DNA of 64,000 nucleotides. Source: Gavia stellata. Taxonomy: Eukaryota > Chordata > Aves > Gaviiformes > Gaviidae. The notes under the pieces are model-generated. The model saw nothing but the letters and a program-made list of their open reading frames with translations. It did no database searches and had not been told where the DNA came from. Each line of letters starts with the position of its first letter. Within the stretch, counting starts at the first letter, position 1. The stretch covers positions 126,456,668 through 126,520,667 of the forward strand of contig NC_082594.1 in NCBI RefSeq assembly GCF_030936135.1. Reading direction: 5' to 3'. Shown piece by piece: positions 59,401 through 64,000 of this stretch. The position numbers and the translations under genes were made by a program.

Positions 59401-60822
59401 TCTGTTAGGTATTCTAATTAAGATCTACCTTGAACTCCAGCAATTGATTCTTCTTATGCCTTTCTCCATTGGATAAAAGGCATCCTACTATGAACTGGTT
59501 CTTTTGGTCTCAAGCTTTGTAAGAGCCTGTTCAGACCAAAACCACAATACCGGATCAAGAGGGTTAATTTTAGGCAGCTTGTGGCAAGCATTATTTCAGC
59601 TCACCTTCCTCACAGGCCTCATCGTGATCTTGCAGCTGTTCCACGGTTTCCAAACTCATCACAGGACCACGAGGCCCCTGTGGACGCCTTGACTTTTGAA
59701 GGGAAAATGCTCCAGAGACAGCATACTCAGAGGCTTGCTCCACGCTCTTTAAAGGAAGGAAAACATTTCTAAGGATTGCTGGATATAAATTTTTAAACTA
59801 CCTACATCCAGGTTTCTCCTCCAGAGAGAGTAAACATCAGTGGGAATGTAACACAAGACAGTATGGCTATGACAAGAAATAGATTTCTTTTGAAACATGT
59901 TTCTCCGACTGCTCTTAATTGACTGGAGCAATTGGACTTAGAAATGATTAAGTAATAACCATTCATTTGGCAATTAGTGCCAATCACAGTGATTGGAGAA
60001 CGCAAACACCCAGCCCCTGAGGGCTGAATGGAGACTGGCTGCGTTAGTCCCCAGCAACCACCAACTATGAAAGTTGGCATCAGCATTTTGTCATAACCGG
60101 GCTGGCCACTGTGGAACCAGTCTGAGCGATTTTCTGTCCCGTACTCATCTCTCCGAGGTGTAAATGGTCCTGACGAGTCACTGTGTTTTCACGTGTAACA
60201 CCGGTACATCGGACAGCCCACGTTTCTCCTTCCCTTTGCAGGGAGGTTTTGGAGGAGGCAGGCCAAGGGTGGGAGCATGGGGGTACCCAAGGAGGCCATA
60301 CAAAAGGAATTTCACCCTAGAACTCATTTTCCTTGATCTTAGGTGGTTGTGGATGCAAGAGAAGGTGCTGCGGGGTAAATCTCTTCTATTACTTGCCCAT
60401 ACGTACAACCTGCAGCACCGCTCAACAGCGGGTTTTGCGCGTGGCCCGTGAGTTTTACGCTAACAACAGGCTACCTTCCTCCTCAGGGAGTTACTGCCCA
60501 ATTACTTCACCTTGATCCAGCGTTCCACGTTCTGGGAGTCAAACTCTGGCTGGAAATAAGACGAGAAAAAAAAAAATAGCATTTCAACCACCTCTCTCTT
60601 TTTCCCCAGGGGAGTTTAAGGCTGCCCAGCTGAGCGCCATTCACTCGAGCGCAGCGCGGCCCCCCCCATCCGCCGGCAGATCAAAGGGCCGTTGCCGCAG
60701 TCCCCCGGCCCCCCCCAGCCCCGGGACACCTCATTTCCGAGCCGGACCCCGCTGCCGGAGGCGGTCGGCGCCCCACGGGCCCGTCTCGCGTGGGCGCACC
60801 CCCCGCCGCGCCCCGCCGCCAT
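41226..60822 (-). CDS. CCDC191: CCDC191 (KIAA1407), 16 coding exons plus an uncertain first
   Basis: Uncharacterised vertebrate coiled-coil protein. In mRNA order, join 60730-60822 (uncertain), 60511-60549, 59605-59746, 57138-57269, 56419-56597, 55689-55912, 54718-54874, 52632-52822, 51607-51856, 49794-50260, 49179-49273, 47542-47624, 46069-46170, 44789-44932, 43447-43599, 42910-43064 and 41226-41403. All phases agree; 896 residues are solid and 927 with the first exon (human about 936). Visible parts: N-terminal NVERWIK...EQASEYAVSGAF, SWMKSKLQLEL, LQSKVVNWGIAKDLRL and IIMELRHKQ; several Glu/Lys/Arg coiled coils; and many W-centred units such as LLRCCFLAWQRW, LLRRGFRNWLK, LMRKYFWEWFD and LMLNAFKAWRQY, like Sfi1 centrin-binding repeats. 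Name from human similarity and position; function inferred only. Confidence 0.92.
42910..43064 (-). CDS. CCDC191: CCDC191 exon: LMRKYFWEWFD unit
   Basis: 155 nt encoding YKDYLSTLEERASTLHAACL, MRKYFWEWFDLIMEEKSILW and EKLKIATEHSN. The acceptor is tccttccctag and the donor gtaagt. Confidence 0.92.
43447..43599 (-). CDS. CCDC191: CCDC191 exon: two W-repeats
   Basis: 153 nt in phase 0/0, encoding HHCLSLQRKCLMTWLQHTQE and FYSHTLLRRGFRNWLK. The donor is aag|gtttgc, which is weak. The following 382 nt intron is pyrimidine-rich and stays open in frame. Confidence 0.93.
44789..44932 (-). CDS. CCDC191: CCDC191 exon: HYEKVLLRKLGMVPWKRL
   Basis: 144 nt in phase 0/0, with a coiled coil (KELEKQRRLEKEQQLRRKAR) and one W-unit. 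The acceptor is gtattatag and the donor gtaagt. Confidence 0.93.
44933..46068 (-). other. CCDC191 intron, 1.1 kb
   Basis: Ordinary intron sequence with no additional coding exon required by phase. Confidence 0.65.
46069..46170 (-). CDS. CCDC191: CCDC191 exon: coiled coil AQLKAEEEAQQRKEAEEKKA
   Basis: 102 nt in phase 0/0. The acceptor is atttcaag (A at -3) and the donor gtgacc, both away from consensus, but sequence type and phase fit. Confidence 0.9.
47542..47624 (-). CDS. CCDC191: CCDC191 exon: MEERATQRAERRRKLEEAK
   Basis: 83 nt of basic/acidic coiled coil. It follows gtttctttag and ends ctg|gtaagg. Confidence 0.93.
49179..49273 (-). CDS. CCDC191: CCDC191 exon: HGPENTRAV...HPILK
   Basis: 95 nt. 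It encodes LPVSHGPENTRAVMQGRRPS and ends HPILK, which joins to AMEERA in the next exon; HPILKAMEERA is a conserved CCDC191 junction. The acceptor is ctttcatag and the donor gtattg. Confidence 0.88.
49794..50260 (-). CDS. CCDC191: CCDC191 large central exon
   Basis: 467 nt. The first half is polar and Pro/Gln-rich (probably disordered) and the second half is a Gln/Glu coiled coil (EEQRQQLQKQQELILELQEN). The acceptor is cccctag and the donor gag|gtatat. Phases match both neighbours. Confidence 0.92.
50261..51606 (-). other. CCDC191 intron, 1.3 kb
   Basis: No coding exon is needed here, since the phases on either side match. Nothing repetitive is visible. Confidence 0.65.
51607..51856 (-). CDS. 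CCDC191: CCDC191 exon: LLRCCFLAWQRW unit
   Basis: 250 nt encoding KKQLSVEHNQRRLLRCCFLA, then WQRWSQAETEKRE and KMAQLLEAVSLGR. The acceptor is tctcattcag and the donor aag|gtaaat. The upstream intron is open in the same frame for about 100 codons, probably by chance. Confidence 0.93.
52632..52822 (-). CDS. CCDC191: CCDC191 exon: W-repeats 1-2
   Basis: 191 nt encoding CMQQHFSAWLKVILEHRIKM, ARALADWKCQLKALRAWRNY and a Gln-rich helix. It starts after cttccatgcag and ends cag|gtagtg. Confidence 0.93.
52823..54717 (-). other. CCDC191 intron, 1.9 kb
   Basis: AT-rich intron with A runs. Open frames on the + strand at 53989-54508 (up to 169 codons) have no support. Confidence 0.65.
54718..54874 (-). 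CDS. CCDC191: CCDC191 exon: EKRRKAQELLRRIHTNKQR
   Basis: 157 nt. The acceptor is cactttccag and the donor aga|gtgagc. It ends in a basic helix that runs into the first W-containing unit of the next exon. Confidence 0.9.
55689..55912 (-). CDS. CCDC191: CCDC191 exon: coiled coil
   Basis: 224 nt of charged heptad-like sequence (RRQKALELQRQEESLKKSIL, KEEEEIRREMVKLRKEMAEK). It starts after cttcccag in phase 0 and ends ac|gtaaga. Confidence 0.93.
56419..56597 (-). CDS. CCDC191: CCDC191 exon: LQSKVVNWGIAKDLRL
   Basis: 179 nt encoding EYLQHLLQSKVVNWGIAKDL then EKQKLADPRIIMELRHKQ, the best conserved N-terminal block. The acceptor is cctcatttcag and the donor gtgagc. Confidence 0.93.
57138..57269 (-). 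CDS. CCDC191: CCDC191 exon: SSWMKSKLQLEL
   Basis: 132 nt encoding QELLSSWMKSKLQLELASDG and an acidic stretch ending PLKYEQFD. It follows cttatgatag and ends g|gtgaga. Confidence 0.9.
57270..59604 (-). other. CCDC191 intron, 2.3 kb
   Basis: The largest CCDC191 intron. It is AT-rich, with no recognisable exon or repeat. Flanking phases (1 base, then 2) match without a missing exon. Confidence 0.65.
59605..59746 (-). CDS. CCDC191: CCDC191 exon: EQASEYAVSGAF region
   Basis: 142 nt encoding SVEQASEYAVSGAFSLQKSR through ETVEQLQDHDEACEE. The acceptor is tttaaag and the donor g|gtgagc. Confidence 0.85.
60511..60549 (-). CDS. CCDC191: CCDC191 exon: PEFDSQNVERWIK
   Basis: A 39 nt exon between cttatttccag and aag|gtgaag. 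The short peptide joins to SVEQASEYAVS to give the conserved WIK.VE.ASE.AVS pattern. Confidence 0.8.
60730..60822 (-). CDS. CCDC191: CCDC191 candidate first coding exon
   Basis: An ATG at 60822 opens MAAGRGGGCAHARRARGAPT and reaches gag|gtgtcc in phase 0, matching the next exon. The total length then fits the family. The peptide is low-complexity and the donor is poor. A rival ATG at 61106 (MAKPLPARC) has a decent donor (gaag|gtagcg) but the wrong phase. Confidence 0.35.
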
Positions 60823-61255
60823 TTCAACCGGCGGGGGCGTGGCGGCCGCGCGCGGCCCTTCACCCGAGAGGGCGCGCCCTGATTGGACAGCGCCCTGCGG
60901 GGCGCCCCCTACCGCTACCGCTACCCTCCTCCCGCCGCCCGTCAGCCCCCGCTACCTTCGGCCCGGCCCCGGCGCTGAGGCGCTGCCACAGCGGTACGGC
61001 TGCGGCCTGTGCCCCGGGAAGGCCGTGGCCGCGCCGGGCGCCCCCGCCAGCCGCCCGCCCCTCTCAGCCTGTCCCAGGGCGCACCGCGCCGGGAGCGGCT
61101 TCGCCATGGCAACGCCGCCTCCCCCGGGCGGAAGGCGGAAGGCGGAAGGGAGGTGTCTCCCCGCCGGCGCACGCTGATGATGCCGCTGTGAGGCGATTGG
61201 GGCGGGTGAGGGGAAGCGGGGAGGCCCGCGCCGGTAACGCGCTCCCGGGCCGACC

Positions 61256-61452
61256 ATGAAGCTGAAGCTGTGCGGAGCGGGCGGCGGGCGGCTGGGGACG
61301 CTGGCGGGCCTGGGCAGGAGCGGGGCCGTCGCCCTGGCGCTGCCGGGCTGCCTGCTCTACACGCGGACCGGCTCGGCGCCCCACCTCACCCGCGAGACCC
61401 TGCAGGCGGTCGGCGGCGTCCCCGCCGTGGCCCAGCTCACCCTGCCCGCCCT
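61256..61452 (+). CDS. QTRT2: QTRT2 exon 1
   Basis: Encodes MKLKLCGAGGGRLGTLAGLG through VAQLTLPA and ends ct|gtgagt. It is GC-rich, inside the CpG island. Confidence 0.95.
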
Positions 61453-62192
61453 GTGAGTACCGCGGCCGGGGTGGCTGCGGGGCGCAGCGAGGCCCCGCGG
61501 CGCTGCTGGGGGCGGGCGGGCTTCGCGCTTCCCCGGGTGCGAGGCCGCGTGTGGGAGTCGGTTGCCCCTTTGTTGCTTCCCCCCTCCTGCAGTGACTCGG
61601 CAGGAGGCAGGTAAAGGTGAGGGATGGAGAGGGCTGCAGAATTTCCCAGCGTGTTCTGGCCAAACCCCTCTTAGCGACTTCACAGCCATCTTCCCAGCTT
61701 TAGAAGCAGCCAACTCTCCAAACTGCTTAGGTAAGTGGCAACTGAAAGGGAAGATCAACATCATCAAGCTTGTTAGAAGCTCTCCCCTCCCTAGCTTGTG
61801 TAGTTGTTGAGCGATGCACCTTAGTAATGCTACCCAGAAAGTCACAGCGTGACTTCATGCTCTCCAGCCAGTCAGTGGTCACTGCTCAGTGCGGGCAAAA
61901 GCTCTCCCCTTTTGCCATAGAATTATGAGTGTCCAGGTTTATAAGCTGTGATTCCTGAGCTCTGTGTCTCTGGCATTTAGTTCCATCTACTTTGCTGATA
62001 GCTGCACGGCAACTATCCGTGCCTAAAACAAGTTCAGACAACGTGTAAGTATGGGAACAGAAACCTTAGTTATGAAACCACCGATCTTTCTTGACAGTTG
62101 TTTGCTTAGTTAATGTGTTTCTGTATCTGGATGCAGGGCAGAACTTCATGACGTCCTGGAAGAATATAAAGAAGGAGCTGCAAAATTTATAG
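61256..62192 (+). CDS. QTRT2: QTRT2, first two coding exons (5' partial gene)
   Basis: QTRT2 is the partner subunit of the tRNA-guanine transglycosylase heterodimer with QTRT1, which puts queuine at the wobble base of His, Asn, Asp and Tyr tRNAs; it associates with mitochondria. Exons 61256-61452 and 62137-62192 join in phase and give about 84 residues, with PGCLLYTRTGSAPHLTRETL, VPAVAQLTLPAL and ELHDVLEEYKEGAAKFIG, which match the N-terminus of the human protein (about 415 residues). The rest, including the zinc-binding Cys/His motif, is right of the window. The ATG is the only in-frame start before the conserved block. Confidence 0.95.
61453..62136 (+). other. QTRT2 intron 1
   Basis: 684 nt. 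GC-rich at its start, then ordinary sequence with nothing else visible. Confidence 0.7.
62137..62192 (+). CDS. QTRT2: QTRT2 exon 2
   Basis: A 56 nt exon encoding AELHDVLEEYKEGAAKFI. It follows tctggatgcag and ends g|gtaaag. The next exon should begin with the MPESLLY-type block, which I do not see in the window. Confidence 0.92.
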
Positions 62193-64000
62193 GTAAAGCG
62201 TGTGTGTTTGCTTGTATGTCTGGAGAGATAATGCAGGTGGATCCTGCTGGTGCGTTTTTAGGCAGTACAGTAGGCAGAAAAGATGTAGGCATAGGCTTTC
62301 CACATTTAGGCATTTTCTCACTCGAAGTGGCACTAAGGAAGACTTGAAATAGTATGTTGTCACTAGTATGGCCAGAGATCCTTCAAACAGGCTACGAAAA
62401 TAAGTAGTTTTGCTTTATTTCTCTTTTTCTGCACCCAGCCTTCTCCTTGGGGGCTTCTGCACTGACTGGGATGGGCTTAGCCCGAAAGTTGAGGCTAAAA
62501 CTGAGAGAGGTTTTACTGTAGCCCCCAGTCACCTCTGCAAATGAATCTTGCCAGATGCGATTTCTGACTTGTTTTGACGAGGAGGCCTAGAAAATCTCAT
62601 TAAAATGGCCTTCCCCATACAGCTCTTCAAATACATTTCCTGAGAGTATCTATCTGCTCAAGCTGGCTTTTTCGATTCTCAAAACATAGTTGGGTTCATC
62701 TAAAGATTTCCAACAGGAAATCTTCATCCAGTATGAACAAACAGGCAAAGCACCCCACATCAGATCAGTCTCAGCTGGTGGGCACTTCTGCCTCCGAGCT
62801 ATTCCTGTTCTGAGAATATGTTAGGGGAAGGACCCAAACTGGATTTGCAGGAGCTTTGAGGAACTAAAGAAGCAGGTGGAGAAGCTCGGTTTTCCCCTGT
62901 TCTTTGTTCCTGTCAGTTTAGCATTTGGACTGTACTTGCTCCCTGTATTCTCCTTCCATTTTTCTACGTTAAAGAGTCAGTTTTAGGAATAAACTCAATT
63001 TTTCTTATGGATAGTCAAATGCAAACCAGTCAATGTTGCCATAGCCCTCACATACTGCACCAAGCCTTTGTGATCTTCATCAGTCCCCATACTTTGTTCT
63101 TGGAGTAGTTCCTGAATGAAATCTTTAAACACCTTGCTGATAAGAATGAGTAAAGCAGCAGATCCTGCGTTTGTGGCTGTCCTCGGTTTTTCCTCTGGTT
63201 GTAACAGATCAGTAAAGGCCTGACCACATGCGTTATGCAGCCAAGATCGCTGTTGTCAGGCTCATGTGGTGAAGGAACCTGAATGCACAGTGAATGCAGG
63301 GTTAGCATCTTGTGTGAATATCTGCATCATAGCCTGTATTTATATCTGGGGAGGTAGCTCAGAGAACTGGAGGATGATCGGCCAGTCAACAAGCTTCTCT
63401 GGGATGCTTTGTTTGTCTGTGTATCTCAGGCTACACTGGCTATAGGGTGAATCCTGTTGAAGTGATGGCATGTCTTTCATTTCTATAATTTGCAGACAGT
63501 TCTTTGTATATGGAATCTAACGGACTTTGCAAGAAAAACTTTTGAGTTGCTAATGCTTGTATCAAAGCTGAGGTATTTTTATGAATGTTTTGTATGTGCC
63601 AGTTGCGCCATACGTTATGAGCGTATAAAATAATGTAAATTATTATAACTTTTAAAAATGTTTAAGCATTTTTGTCCTATAGACAGAGACCAAGCTTTTT
63701 TTTTTTAAAAAAAGCGCATCAAAATTTTTGACATGCGTTTCATTACATAAGCAAAGTTATGGCTTGGATTTCCAAAGGAAGTTTGCACCCAACTTTCAAT
63801 AAACTTCGACTGCTTTGGGACAACTTTTTCCTTCAAGAAAAATTTAAAATCTCTTTATCTGAAACTTCTTGGAGGCTTCACCAATTTCAGTGACTATCTG
63901 TGAAGAGAAAACTGTACGTCATTGACACATACTGTCTAGCTTTCTGACATTTGAAAGCTCCAGTCTGGCAGGGATGATAAATTTCTCATTTGTGTAGCTG
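62193..64000 (+). other. QTRT2 intron 2, runs off the window
   Basis: 1.8 kb of AT-rich intron, with T/A runs near 63690. No third exon is recognisable. Confidence 0.7.

Larger units (their letters stand above)
60620..61560. promoter_or_regulatory. Shared CpG-island promoter of CCDC191 and QTRT2
   Basis: A CpG-dense block lies between the divergent genes, whose candidate start codons are 434 bp apart (60822 and 61256). Inverted CCAAT boxes (attgg) are at 60882-60886 and 61196-61200, the latter next to ggggcgggtg, an SP1-type site. There is no TATA box. CCAAT/GC-box head-to-head promoters are common for vertebrate housekeeping genes. Confidence 0.8.

Noticed and set aside
61064-61663. 199-codon minus-strand frame opposite QTRT2 exon 1
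   Set aside because: GC-driven shadow of QTRT2 exon 1 and the promoter.

Overview
This window is vertebrate nuclear DNA, most probably avian. It has split genes with GT-AG introns, GC-rich CpG islands at promoters, and two fragments that look like bird CR1 LINEs ending in the ATTCTGTG-type 3' repeat. Four genes in about 64 kb is compact, which also suits a bird. Gene names come from reading exon translations against what I remember of the human families; no search was run.

Layout, left to right. (1) 1-27.8 kb, + strand: the 3' two thirds of GRAMD1C (Aster-C), with 12 coding exons from 5368 to the stop at 27651 and a poly(A) signal at 27764. The exons for the N-terminal GRAM domain lie left of the window. 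A strong CpG island at about 3.73-4.29 kb sits inside the gene, just upstream of the first exon seen. (2) 28.5-36.8 kb, + strand: complete ZDHHC23 with CpG-island promoter, four coding exons (414 residues), a C-terminal PDZ ligand EDIV and a probable 3'UTR of about 4.5 kb. (3) 36.8-40.1 kb: tail-to-tail intergenic DNA with no gene I can support. (4) 40.1-60.8 kb, - strand: CCDC191 (KIAA1407), with 16 phase-consistent coding exons plus one uncertain first exon, about 927 residues in all. (5) 60.6-61.6 kb: a CpG island that serves as a head-to-head promoter. (6) 61.26 kb to the right edge, + strand: the first two coding exons of QTRT2, which continues outside the window.

The order GRAMD1C - ZDHHC23 - CCDC191 - QTRT2 and the orientations match the human 3q13.31 block as I remember it, which supports all four names. 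The genes do not form one pathway. Aster-C moves sterol at ER-plasma membrane contacts, ZDHHC23 is a palmitoyltransferase that binds neuronal NOS, CCDC191 is an uncharacterised coiled-coil protein with Sfi1-like W-containing repeats, and QTRT2 is the partner subunit of the queuine tRNA-guanine transglycosylase.

I see no novel system. The points most worth a second look are the intragenic CpG island in GRAMD1C, the Sfi1/centrin-type repeats in CCDC191, the cysteine-cluster N-terminus of ZDHHC23, the shared CCDC191/QTRT2 promoter, and several unusual splice sites.
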